From assembly GCA_035315885.1 (NCBI GenBank), contig DATFXM010000200.1:6434-70433 (forward strand): DNA of 64,000 bases, in the 5' to 3' direction. This document shows positions 52,052 through 57,973 of this stretch, piece after piece. This DNA is from DATFXM01 sp035315885. GTDB taxonomy: Bacteria; Acidobacteriota; Blastocatellia; UBA7656. The first letter of the stretch is position 1, and the number at the start of each line of letters is the position of its first letter. The notes below the pieces were generated by a model. That model worked only from the letters and a program-made list of their open reading frames with translations, was not told where the DNA came from and made no database searches. A program made the position numbers and the translations under genes.

Positions 52052-52127
52052 AGGAGCGTGGTGTAACTGGCCAGCATGGCAGTCTCCAAAATCGCAGGTT
52101 TCGGTTCAAATCCGGGCGCTCCTGCCA
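52052..52127 (+). tRNA. tRNA-Trp (anticodon CCA)
   Basis: Acceptor AGGAGCG/CGCTCCT, anticodon loop CTCCAAA, T-loop TTCAAAT, discriminator G, encoded CCA end. The anticodon stem GCAGT/ATCGC has one A-C mismatch. Confidence 0.85.
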
Positions 52128-52135
52128 ACGTTCGC

Positions 52136-52220
52136 GGAGGGTTCGCATAACGGTATTGCAGCAGTCCCGAAAACTGCCGGGCTTCGGCCTATGAGAGTTC
52201 AAATCTCTCACCCTCCGCCA
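52136..52220 (+). tRNA. tRNA-Ser (anticodon CGA), C at position 33
   Basis: Acceptor GGAGGGT/ACCCTCC, anticodon stem GCAGT/ACTGC, loop CCCGAAA (C32, C33 instead of the near-universal U33), long variable arm CGGGCTTCGGCC, discriminator G, encoded CCA. Confidence 0.9.
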
Positions 52221-52231
52221 GAGTTTGCCGC

Positions 52232-52317
52232 GGAGATGTCGCCTAACGGTATGGCAGCGGTTTGCTAAACCGCCGGGCGAAAAGCCTGTGCAGGTTCGAC
52301 TCCTGCCATCTCCGCCA
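52232..52317 (+). tRNA. tRNA-Ser (anticodon GCT)
   Basis: Acceptor GGAGATG/CATCTCC, anticodon stem GCGGT/ACCGC, loop TTGCTAA with normal U33, long variable arm, T-stem GCAGG/CCTGC, discriminator G, encoded CCA. Confidence 0.93.
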
Positions 52318-52491
52318 TGATCTCGGACTCCGCTATCATTTTCGAAGCAAGAGGTTTGAAGCAGACGAATTAGTCATCGGGGATCGTAGGCGCTGGTCGT
52401 AGAAGGTGAGGGGAGGTAAGAGACGCCCACAACCCGAGGTGTTCAAACAAACAACAAGGCGACACAACGCGCGCCTACAATGCTTCGACCG

Positions 52492-52564
52492 GCGGGAGTG
52501 GCGCAATGGCAGACGCGCTCGGCTTAAACCCGGGTTGTTGCGAGTTCAAGTCTCGCCTCCCGCA
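52492..52564 (+). tRNA. tRNA-Leu (anticodon TAA) without the long variable arm
   Basis: Acceptor GCGGGAG/CTCCCGC, anticodon stem CTCGG/CCGGG, loop CTTAAAC, discriminator A, T-stem GCGAG/CTCGC. The variable loop is only TTGTT, whereas leucine tRNAs normally carry a long arm. No CCA. The preceding 174 bp hold no tRNA I can fold. Confidence 0.8.
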
Positions 52565-52578
52565 TCGATCTTTGAAAT

Positions 52579-52652
52579 GGGGATGAATGCAAATTGGTCG
52601 CGCAACAGGATTCTCAATCCTGTCCTGGCGGGTTCGAGTCCCGCCATCGTCG
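52579..52652 (+). tRNA. tRNA-Glu (anticodon CTC)
   Basis: Anticodon stem CAGGA/TCCTG, loop TTCTCAA, T-stem GCGGG/CCCGC with loop TTCGAGT. The acceptor GGGGATG/CATCGTC has one G-G mismatch and one G-U pair, and the D-stem is short. No CCA. Confidence 0.75.
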
Positions 52653-52656
52653 TTTC

Positions 52657-52728
52657 GGAGCCGTGGCGCAAAGGTGGCGCGTTCGGTTGTCAACCGAAAG
52701 GGTGCGAGTTCAAGTCTCGTCGGCTCCG
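52657..52728 (+). tRNA. tRNA-Asp (anticodon GTC)
   Basis: Acceptor GGAGCCG/CGGCTCC, anticodon stem TTCGG/CCGAA, loop TTGTCAA, T-stem GCGAG/CTCGT, discriminator G. No CCA. Confidence 0.9.
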
Positions 52729-52736
52729 CTGATTTT

Positions 52737-52809
52737 GGGCCTGTAGCCTAGCGGATGAGGCATCTGTCTTCTAAACAGATCTACGCAGGTTCGATTCCTG
52801 CCAGGCTCA
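52737..52809 (+). tRNA. tRNA-Arg (anticodon TCT)
   Basis: Acceptor GGGCCTG/CAGGCTC, anticodon stem TCTGT/ACAGA, loop CTTCTAA, T-stem GCAGG/CCTGC, discriminator A. No CCA. Confidence 0.92.
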
Positions 52810-52814
52810 TGACT

Positions 52815-52889
52815 GCGCCCGAAGCTTTGATGGCGAAGCAAACGCCTCTTAAGCGTGAGAGGACGGTTCGAGTCCGTACGGGCGCACCA
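52815..52889 (+). tRNA. tRNA-Lys (anticodon CTT)
   Basis: Acceptor GCGCCCG/CGGGCGC, D-stem GCTT/AAGC, anticodon stem AACGC/GCGTG (outer A-G mismatch), loop CTCTTAA, T-loop TTCGAGT, discriminator A, encoded CCA. Confidence 0.85.
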
Positions 52890-52901
52890 GTTCTTTGAAC
52901 T

Positions 52902-52991
52902 GCTCCGGTAGCTCAATCGGCAGAGCGGCGAGCTTATACCTCGCAAGCACCAGATCAGTGCATGATCCGAGTTCGAGTCTCGGCCGGAGCA
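52902..52991 (+). tRNA. tRNA-Ile (anticodon TAT) with a 22-nt variable region
   Basis: Acceptor GCTCCGG/CCGGAGC and anticodon stem GCGAG/CTCGC are perfect, with loop CTTATAC. T-stem CCGAG/CTCGG. Between them lie 22 nt (52945-52966) with a hairpin GCAC-CAGATCA-GTGC, so this tRNA has a class II shape although its anticodon reads AUA. Discriminator A, no CCA. Confidence 0.75.
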
Positions 52992-52994
52992 TCT

Positions 52995-53066
52995 GCCTCC
53001 ATAAGTCAACTGGCAGACTGTCGGTCTTTTAAATCGGCGATCTCGGTTCAAGTCCGGGTGGAGGCA
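52995..53066 (+). tRNA. tRNA-Lys (anticodon TTT)
   Basis: Acceptor GCCTCCA/TGGAGGC, D-stem AGTC/GACT, anticodon stem TCGGT/ATCGG, loop CTTTTAA, T-stem CTCGG/CCGGG, discriminator A. No CCA. Confidence 0.9.
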
Positions 53067-53070
53067 TATA

Positions 53071-53126
53071 GAACAGTGCTGAGTGCTGAGTGCTGTGACG
53101 ACTCAGAACTCAGGACTCAGAACAGT
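53071..53126. repeat. composite palindrome inside the tRNA array (copy 4)
   Basis: GTGCTGAGTGCTGAGTGCTG-type left arm and ACTCAGAACTCAGGACTCAG right arm, followed by ACTCTCTTG. It separates tRNA-Lys(TTT) from tRNA-Asn(GTT) and fills the gap between them almost entirely. Confidence 0.6.
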
Positions 53127-53133
53127 ACTCTCT

Positions 53134-53210
53134 TGTGGGGTAGCCAAGCTGGTAAGGCGCTTGCTTGTTAAGCAGGAGATGCGCAGGTTCGAATCCTGTC
53201 CCCACAGCCA
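53134..53210 (+). tRNA. tRNA-Asn (anticodon GTT)
   Basis: Acceptor TGTGGGG/CCCCACA, anticodon stem CTTGC/GCAGG, loop TTGTTAA, T-stem GCAGG/CCTGT, discriminator G, encoded CCA. Confidence 0.92.
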
Positions 53211-53211
53211 T

Positions 53212-53285
53212 CGGGGTGTAGCGCAGTTGGTCAGCGCACCTGCCTTGGGAGCAGGGGGTCGCAAGTTCGAATCTTGCCACCCCGA
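53212..53285 (+). tRNA. tRNA-Pro (anticodon TGG)
   Basis: Acceptor CGGGGTG/CACCCCG, anticodon stem CCTGC/GCAGG, loop CTTGGGA, T-stem GCAAG/CTTGC, discriminator A, no CCA. It begins 1 bp after the tRNA-Asn CCA and ends 21 bp before the rtcB start. Confidence 0.93.
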
Positions 53286-53306
53286 CTCCTGGAAGAGGAA
53301 CGTTTT

Positions 53307-54530
53307 ATGAGCGAGTTCGTGACAAAACTGAATATCAAGAATGTGAGAGCATGGACCGGAGACCTGCCGGTCGAGTGGGCGGCGGCGAACCAGATCCGAA
53401 ACATAGCCGGTCTTCCGGTAGTCGCGGGACACATCGCGATCATGCCTGACGTCCATCTGGGCAAGGGTGCTACCGTGGGCAGCGTCATCCCAACGAAGGC
53501 GGCCATCATACCGTCGGCGGTTGGAGTAGACATCGGCTGCGGCATGGTTGCGGTGAAGCTGAATCTAGCAGCGTCGGACCTGCCGGATAGCCTGGCGGCA
53601 ATCAGATCGCAGATAGAGCGCGATGTGCCGGTGGGGTTCAACTTTCATAAGGCGCCGACGAAGATTGACCACCGAGCTGGCCTCAAGGCGCTCAAGCTCA
53701 ACCGAGAGATCGACAAGCTTCATGATGGCTTTGATCGCTTGAAGATTCGTTCGCGACTTGGACGGCTTGATGAAGGTCGTGTCTGGCGACAGGTCGGGAC
53801 TCTCGGAGGCGGTAACCACTTTATCGAGGTATGCCTCGACGAAGAGCAGGCGGTTTGGCTGATGCTGCATTCGGGAAGCCGAAACGTCGGCAAGACGATC
53901 GGCGAGTGCGCCACTCACATGGCGCGCCAAATCGCGCAAACGGAGAACCGTCATCTCCCTGATCGAGATCTAGCGTGGCTTGATGAGGGCTCGCCCGAGT
54001 TCAACGAATATGTTGAAGGGCTCGGATGGGCTCAGAATTACGCTGCGACCAACCGCGAGATCATGCTCACTCTGGTGATAGCCGCGGTGAGCAAGGCAAT
54101 GAAGCGCGAGGTCGAAGGCGTGGAGGAGGCAGTCAACTGCCATCACAACTACGCCTCGCTTGAAGAGCATTTCGGAGAGCGACTTTGGATTACGCGGAAG
54201 GGTGCGGTCTCCGCTCGTGCAGGCGAGCTGGGGATCATACCCGGGAGCATGGGCGCGAAGAGCTTCATCGTGCGCGGCAAAGGGAACGCCGACTCGTACA
54301 GTTCGTGCAGCCACGGCGCGGGACGCAAAATGTCTCGAGGCGAGGCAAAGCGGCGATTCTCGGTCGACGATCTGACAATTCAGACCGACGGCGTCGAGTG
54401 TCGCAAGGACAAGGGGGTGATCGACGAGATCCCTGCTGCGTACAAGGACATCGATGAAGTGATGAGTGCGCAGAGCGACCTGGTAGAGGTTGTGCACACG
54501 CTGAAACAGGTCCTGTGCGTGAAGGGATGA
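53307..54530 (+). CDS. rtcB: RtcB RNA-splicing ligase (3'-phosphate / 5'-hydroxyl RNA ligase)
   Basis: A 407-residue RtcB, nearly the length of the E. coli enzyme. It joins RNA ends bearing 2',3'-cyclic phosphate or 3'-phosphate to 5'-OH using GTP and Mn2+, the ends left by many tRNA-cleaving toxins. Active-site features are intact: PDVHLGKG (47-54), GVDIGCGM with D75 and C78, GGGNHFIEV with H171, LHSGSRNVG with H188, NCHHNY with H280, SMGAKSFIVRGKGN, and SHGAGR with the guanylated His336. GAGGAA lies 6 bp before the ATG at 53307. It sits inside the tRNA array: tRNA-Pro ends 21 bp before it and tRNA-Ala starts 10 bp after it. No archease gene is seen in the window. Confidence 0.95.
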   Translation: MSEFVTKLNIKNVRAWTGDLPVEWAAANQIRNIAGLPVVAGHIAIMPDVHLGKGATVGSVIPTKAAIIPSAVGVDIGCGMVAVKLNLAASDLPDSLAAIRSQIERDVPVGFNFHKAPTKIDHRAGLKALKLNREIDKLHDGFDRLKIRSRLGRLDEGRVWRQVGTLGGGNHFIEVCLDEEQAVWLMLHSGSRNVGKTIGECATHMARQIAQTENRHLPDRDLAWLDEGSPEFNEYVEGLGWAQNYAATNREIMLTLVIAAVSKAMKREVEGVEEAVNCHHNYASLEEHFGERLWITRKGAVSARAGELGIIPGSMGAKSFIVRGKGNADSYSSCSHGAGRKMSRGEAKRRFSVDDLTIQTDGVECRKDKGVIDEIPAAYKDIDEVMSAQSDLVEVVHTLKQVLCVKG

Positions 54531-54540
54531 TCTTTGAACC

Positions 54541-54615
54541 GGGGAGTAGATGTTGGTGGCGGCATGCGAGTCCTGCAAACTCGATGGATGGGTTCAAATC
54601 CCATACTCTCCACCA
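54541..54615 (+). tRNA. tRNA-Ala (anticodon TGC), C at position 33
   Basis: Acceptor GGGGAGT/ACTCTCC contains G3-U70, the alanine identity pair. Anticodon stem CGAGT/ACTCG, loop CCTGCAA (C33), T-stem ATGGG/CCCAT, discriminator A, encoded CCA. Reading it as Cys(GCA) would need a shifted loop and does not fit the stem. Confidence 0.82.
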
Positions 54616-54702
54616 GCTCTCCAGCAGGGCTGGTGGCGAACATCAAAAGCGGGCTTCAGCCCGACGAAGTCCTCGTGGGCTCGGCGTCACCCTATTCCTC
54701 CT

Positions 54703-54774
54703 GGTCGGATAGCTGAGATGGATTAGCGATCGCCTGAAGAGCGATAGAGGGTCGTTCGATTCGACCTCCGACCA
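54703..54774 (+). tRNA. tRNA-Phe (anticodon GAA)
   Basis: Acceptor GGTCGGA/TCCGACC, anticodon stem ATCGC/GCGAT, loop CTGAAGA, T-stem GGTCG/CGACC, discriminator A. No CCA. Confidence 0.9.
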
Positions 54775-54780
54775 CTTGAT

Positions 54781-54852
54781 TACCGGATGGTGTAACCGGC
54801 AATACGCCCGCTCTGAACGAGCAGTGTGGGCATTCGATTCGCTCCCGAGTAG
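54781..54852 (+). tRNA. degenerate tRNA-Gln (anticodon CTG)
   Basis: The 5' half (TACCGGATGGTGTAACCGGC) resembles bacterial tRNA-Gln. D-stem GTGT/ATAC pairs. Anticodon stem GCCCG/CGAGC has one mismatch, with loop CTCTGAA. The acceptor TACCGGA/CCGAGTA pairs poorly, and the T-stem has an A-C closing mismatch. Probably decaying or heavily diverged. Confidence 0.5.
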
Positions 54853-54866
54853 CTCTTTGAATTGAT

Positions 54867-54945
54867 GGCTCCGTAGCTCAGACGGATCAAGAGCGCCTGT
54901 CTACGAAACAGGAGGGCGCAGGTTCAAGTCCTGCCGGAGTCACCA
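54867..54945 (+). tRNA. tRNA-Arg (anticodon ACG)
   Basis: Acceptor GGCTCCG/CGGAGTC, anticodon stem CCTGT/ACAGG, loop CTACGAA, T-stem GCAGG/CCTGC, discriminator A, encoded CCA. The D-loop is slightly enlarged. Confidence 0.9.
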
Positions 54946-54949
54946 GATC

Positions 54950-55022
54950 GCCCGAGAAGCTCGAGTGGTCGAGCGCAGATCCTGTAAATCTGAGGCGACG
55001 GGTTCGACTCCCGTCTCGGGCT
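54950..55022 (+). tRNA. tRNA-Thr (anticodon TGT), C at position 33
   Basis: Acceptor GCCCGAG/CTCGGGC, anticodon stem CAGAT/ATCTG, loop CCTGTAA (C33), T-stem ACGGG/CCCGT, discriminator T. No CCA. Confidence 0.82.
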
Positions 55023-55028
55023 CTAGTT

Positions 55029-55100
55029 GCGAGAGTGGTGAAGATGGAATCACTCCGGTCTTCCAAATCGGTATCGCCAGTTCGAGTCTGGTCTCTCGCT
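55029..55100 (+). tRNA. tRNA-Gly (anticodon TCC)
   Basis: Acceptor GCGAGAG/CTCTCGC, D-stem GTGA/TCAC, anticodon stem CCGGT/ATCGG, loop CTTCCAA, T-stem GCCAG/CTGGT, discriminator T. No CCA. Confidence 0.9.
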
Positions 55101-55104
55101 TTTC

Positions 55105-55178
55105 GACCGGATCGCCTAAGAGGTATGGCGCCTGTCCTACAAACAGGAATAGTGTGGGTTCGATTCCCTCTCCGGTCA
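55105..55178 (+). tRNA. tRNA-Val (anticodon TAC), C at position 33
   Basis: Acceptor GACCGGA/TCCGGTC, anticodon stem CCTGT/ACAGG, loop CCTACAA (C33), T-loop TTCGATT with one T-T mismatch in the stem, discriminator A. No CCA. Confidence 0.82.
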
Positions 55179-55183
55179 TTTTC

Positions 55184-55252
55184 GCCGGCGGAGCTAAAGG
55201 GCCTATAGCAACGGCCCATCTGTCGCGGTGAGTTCGTGGCACATCGCCGGCC
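55184..55252 (+). tRNA. degenerate tRNA-like sequence, possibly Met (CAT)
   Basis: Perfect acceptor GCCGGCG/CGCCGGC and D-stem GCT/AGC. A short anticodon-arm candidate CGGC-CCATCT-GTCG would carry CAT in a 6-nt loop. T-arm GTGAG-TTCGTGG-CACAT has one mismatch and a non-consensus loop. It looks like a decayed tRNA. It ends 14 bp before the HNH start. Confidence 0.4.
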
Positions 55253-55266
55253 CGAGGTTTGTCGTG

Positions 55267-55806
55267 ATGAGAAAGGTTCTATTACTCAATGCAAGCTATG
55301 AGGCGCTCGGAACAATCGGCGTGCCTAGAGCAGTGCGTTTGATCTGGAAGGAATCCGCTGAGATGGTTGAACGCGACGGACTTCGCGTTCTCCGCTCGCA
55401 GCGATTCGAGTTCGCCGTTCCAAGCGTGATACGCCTTAAGCACTACGTCGATGTTCGCGGGCGGCAGAGACGCTCGTCGAGCAAGCGCAACCGAATTCTG
55501 GCTCGCGATGGACACCGTTGCCAGTATTGCGGAGTGAAAGGGACAGCGTTCGATCTGACGATAGATCACATCTTGCCGGCATCGCGCGGAGGGAAAACTT
55601 CGCCGGAGAACCTGGCGGCGGCCTGCTTCGCCTGCAATCAGCGCAAAGGTGACCGGACGCCAGAAGAGGCGAGAATGCCGCTGCTAAGAAATCCAGCGGC
55701 GTTGGTATACGGCATCGACCGGCAGATTCTCTGTCACCAGGCTGAGTCGTATCCGGAATGGCGCAAGTATCTGTTTATCGACGAAGCAAAAATGGAGGTT
55801 GCTTGA
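55267..55806 (+). CDS. HNH endonuclease at the end of the tRNA array
   Basis: A 179-residue protein. A roughly 75-residue N-terminal domain (RKVLLLNASYEALGTIGVPR) precedes an HNH nuclease fold: C85-x2-C88 (HRCQYCG), D100-H101 (LTIDHILPASRGG), N115 and C120-x2-C123-N (ACFACNQRKGDRTPEEA). It belongs to a widespread family of stand-alone HNH proteins of unknown biological role. The ATG at 55267 has CGAGG about 10 bp upstream, right after the last tRNA-like sequence. The stop overlaps the ribosome site of the next gene. It could be a genetic-mobility nuclease of the array, or unrelated. Confidence 0.85.
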   Translation: MRKVLLLNASYEALGTIGVPRAVRLIWKESAEMVERDGLRVLRSQRFEFAVPSVIRLKHYVDVRGRQRRSSSKRNRILARDGHRCQYCGVKGTAFDLTIDHILPASRGGKTSPENLAAACFACNQRKGDRTPEEARMPLLRNPAALVYGIDRQILCHQAESYPEWRKYLFIDEAKMEVA

Positions 55807-55808
55807 GG

Positions 55809-56669
55809 ATGTTTAGCCGAGACATCGGGTTAGTTGAGCAAAAGTTCGGACTGATAGGCGCAAACCCTGCGACCGCGGGTCGATCAACATCGTTCAATCG
55901 CATCGGCTGCTGCCTCTTTGCACTAAGTTGCATGCTCGCCACTTTGACGCGGGCCTCAGAATCACCACAACTGAAGACGGCGTCCAGCCACCCGATTCAG
56001 TACTATGTGTCGCTGCCGGAGGGCTGGTCCGCGGAGAAAAAGTGGCCGGTAGTTGTGGTGATCGAAAGCGCGGACCGACAGTTTCTGGAGGCCGCCAATG
56101 CGTTCGCCAACGCTCGACAGCGCGCACCATTTATTCTGGTAACACCACTGGTCGTGACTAATGGCGGTGCGGCCTACCGCAGCGTGCCGACTTATCATTA
56201 CTCGGATGCGGTTTGGCAGATGATTCAAGATTCGGAGCCTTTCAACTTCGATATGGATGGCATTACTGCCATCGTGAAAGATGTGGTCAAACAGTATGGC
56301 GGCGAAGACAAGTACTTCATCACCGGCTTTGAAGCAGGTGGCCATACGGTTTGGGCTATTCTGTTCAATCATCCCGAACAGGTCCGAGGGGCCGCGCTCG
56401 TCTGTCCAAACTACCTTGGTAGATGGGTAGATGAGGGACATGTATCTTCCGCGCCGGAGCGCACACGTCTGCCAATTCGAAATATTGTCGGAACAAAAGA
56501 TGAGCTTTGCTCGACGGGTAGACCGATCTACACACAGATGCAAAGGGCCATGCGTCTGGCGAGTGCCCACGACTACGAAAACGTTTCGCTCGTGCGCGTG
56601 GAGGGGAAGGGACACGAGCGCCTCGCTAACGAAGTGCTGGCTTACTTCTCTTCCCTGATGCAGCATTGA
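55809..56669 (+). CDS. exported alpha/beta-hydrolase-fold protein with Glu in place of the nucleophile Ser
   Basis: A 286-residue protein. A hydrophobic segment (RIGCCLFALSCMLATLTRAS) looks like a signal peptide behind a roughly 30-residue leader, so the true start may lie inside. The body is esterase-like: YYVSLPEGWSAEKKWPVVVV, then KYFITGFEAGGHTVW at the nucleophile elbow, RNIVGTKDELC and VEGKGHERLANEVLAYFSSL with a candidate catalytic His. The elbow reads G-F-E-A-G-G (codon GAA) where active relatives have G-x-S-x-G, so classical Ser chemistry is not possible. GAGG overlaps the HNH stop just before the ATG at 55809. Confidence 0.7.
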   Translation: MFSRDIGLVEQKFGLIGANPATAGRSTSFNRIGCCLFALSCMLATLTRASESPQLKTASSHPIQYYVSLPEGWSAEKKWPVVVVIESADRQFLEAANAFANARQRAPFILVTPLVVTNGGAAYRSVPTYHYSDAVWQMIQDSEPFNFDMDGITAIVKDVVKQYGGEDKYFITGFEAGGHTVWAILFNHPEQVRGAALVCPNYLGRWVDEGHVSSAPERTRLPIRNIVGTKDELCSTGRPIYTQMQRAMRLASAHDYENVSLVRVEGKGHERLANEVLAYFSSLMQH

Positions 56670-56679
56670 GGCGTTGAAA

Positions 56680-56805
56680 TCGGCAGGAAGAAACCGCCGA
56701 GGCAACGGTAGTTGGATATCTTAAAGCCGCAGAACCGTATTGGGATACGCTTCCCGCGCATCCGAGATTTGCGGATTTTTTTCCCGCCTTGGTTTATCGA
56801 TGCTC
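56680..56805 (+). pseudogene. possible C-terminal remnant of a TPR-type protein
   Basis: An open stretch without a start codon reads GYLKAAEPYWDTLPAHPRFA, then DFFPALV, similar to the last repeat of acidobacterial TPR proteins. The frame is closed by a stop just upstream at about 56678. Very short, so only a tentative remnant. Confidence 0.25.
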
Positions 56806-57609
56806 TAAGTACTCCACAAGTGCCAGGACCATCGGTCCCATCTTCGGCGGTTGAGGAACAACATGCGGAGTAACGCCAACGCTACGAATGGCGGCCGCGC
56901 AGGTAGGTCCAATCGCAGCGACCACCGTTCTGTTGTTCAGGGCGTTCTTGAGGTCTTCGGCCTTACCACTGGTTTTGGCTAGATTGAACAAGTGCCGGAC
57001 CTGAATCTGACTGGTGAAAGCGACGGCATCAACCGTCCCCGCGACTATCTCGTCGATCAGCGATTGCAGCGGCGCGGTATCAACCGGCATCTGCCATTCA
57101 TATAAGTACAATTCCTCGAGCCGCGCCCGCCGACTTAGGATCGCCTCGGCCAGTTCGGCATTCCGCTCACCGTAATGCAGCAATGCAACCCCCTTTTCTT
57201 CAAGTTCCAGTCCATTCAGACTCTCGATGATTTCAGCGGTTGAATACGGCTCGCGAACGCTAATTGAGATTGGTACTCGATACTGGCGCAGCACGGCTGT
57301 TGGTTTTGGCCCTCGTGCCACCGTAGTCACAGCGCTGAGCTCTGACAGCAACTGCGGCAGACATCCAATTCGATCAGCGGCGGCGAACAACGCCTTCACC
57401 CCCACTCCGGTTTGAAAGATCACCACCTGAATCGAATCTTGCGCGAGCCGCTTGATTAGATCGCTAACCGCGCCGGTGGCATCGATCTCGGTCTCTCGCA
57501 GCGCCGGCGCGGCAATCACTTCGCCGCCGTGGCGGCGGACCAGGTCGGCCAACTCGCTACTCATTCGCGCTTCTAAAAGCGCTACACGTGCCCCGTTCAG
57601 CTTGCCCAT
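56794..57609 (-). CDS. hemD: uroporphyrinogen-III synthase (HemD-like)
   Basis: A 271-residue two-domain HemD-type protein (cyclises hydroxymethylbilane to uroporphyrinogen III, precursor of haem and sirohaem). Recognisable segments are VALLEARMSSELADLVRRHG, VVIFQTGVGVKALFAAADRI, LHYGERNAELAEAI, VDAVAFTSQIQVRHLFNLA and VVAAIGPTCAAAIRSVGVTP. Sequence conservation in this family is low, but fold-typical motifs are all there. It overlaps the nirD gene by 53 bp, so the two are translated from one message. Sirohaem supply for nitrite reductase would explain the pairing. An alternative start lies at 57627. Confidence 0.85.
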   Translation of the reverse strand: MGKLNGARVALLEARMSSELADLVRRHGGEVIAAPALRETEIDATGAVSDLIKRLAQDSIQVVIFQTGVGVKALFAAADRIGCLPQLLSELSAVTTVARGPKPTAVLRQYRVPISISVREPYSTAEIIESLNGLELEEKGVALLHYGERNAELAEAILSRRARLEELYLYEWQMPVDTAPLQSLIDEIVAGTVDAVAFTSQIQVRHLFNLAKTSGKAEDLKNALNNRTVVAAIGPTCAAAIRSVGVTPHVVPQPPKMGPMVLALVEYLEHR

Positions 57610-57973
57610 AGAGAGCTGCTTCCTCAAGCTCGTCGTCCAGCACCAATAAGATGTCGCCCGTTTCGCTGATCGAAACCGGATAAGTCTTCAGCGCGTCGCA
57701 GCCGTGTCCGACCGGTTCGCCCGTAACCATGCTGAACTTGTAGGAGTGCAACGGACAAACCACGTAACCGCTGCCGGTGAGTCCGTCCGCAAGCAACCCG
57801 AATCGGTGCGGGCACAGAGCCTGCGTAGCCCAGACCTTGCCGTCTCTCGTTCGAAACACCGCCACCGGGCGCTCCGAGACCTGGAAAGTCCGGCCTTCGC
57901 CCGGAGGAATCCATTCGACCGAACCAAGATTGTACACGGTCGCTTCACCCTCATAGCATGCCATGACACTCAT
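57557..57973 (-). CDS. nirD: nitrite reductase small subunit, Rieske-type (NirD)
   Basis: A 138-residue Rieske protein. C-x-H (ALCPHRFGLLADG) and C-x2-H (YVVCPLHSYKFSM) ligate the 2Fe-2S cluster. Length and layout fit NirD of assimilatory NADH-nitrite reductase. The ATG at 57973 has GGGAGG upstream. Directly upstream lies only the 3' end of a nirB-like gene, so the large subunit is missing here. Without NirB the function is doubtful; it might work with another reductase elsewhere. Other small Rieske ferredoxins are an alternative. Confidence 0.8.
   Translation of the reverse strand: MSVMACYEGEATVYNLGSVEWIPPGEGRTFQVSERPVAVFRTRDGKVWATQALCPHRFGLLADGLTGSGYVVCPLHSYKFSMVTGEPVGHGCDALKTYPVSISETGDILLVLDDELEEAALYGQAERGTCSAFRSANE

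Noticed and set aside
54616..54702. Possible tRNA between tRNA-Ala and tRNA-Phe (a missing His or Cys gene?)
   Set aside because: There are local hairpins (GGGCTTCAGCCC) but no acceptor, anticodon and T-arm set that folds as a tRNA.
56760..56782. Hairpin ATCCG-AGATTTG-CGGAT followed by a T-run
   Set aside because: It could be a terminator, but the same bases read as a plausible coding remnant (RFADFF) and the stem is only 5 bp, so I did not call it.
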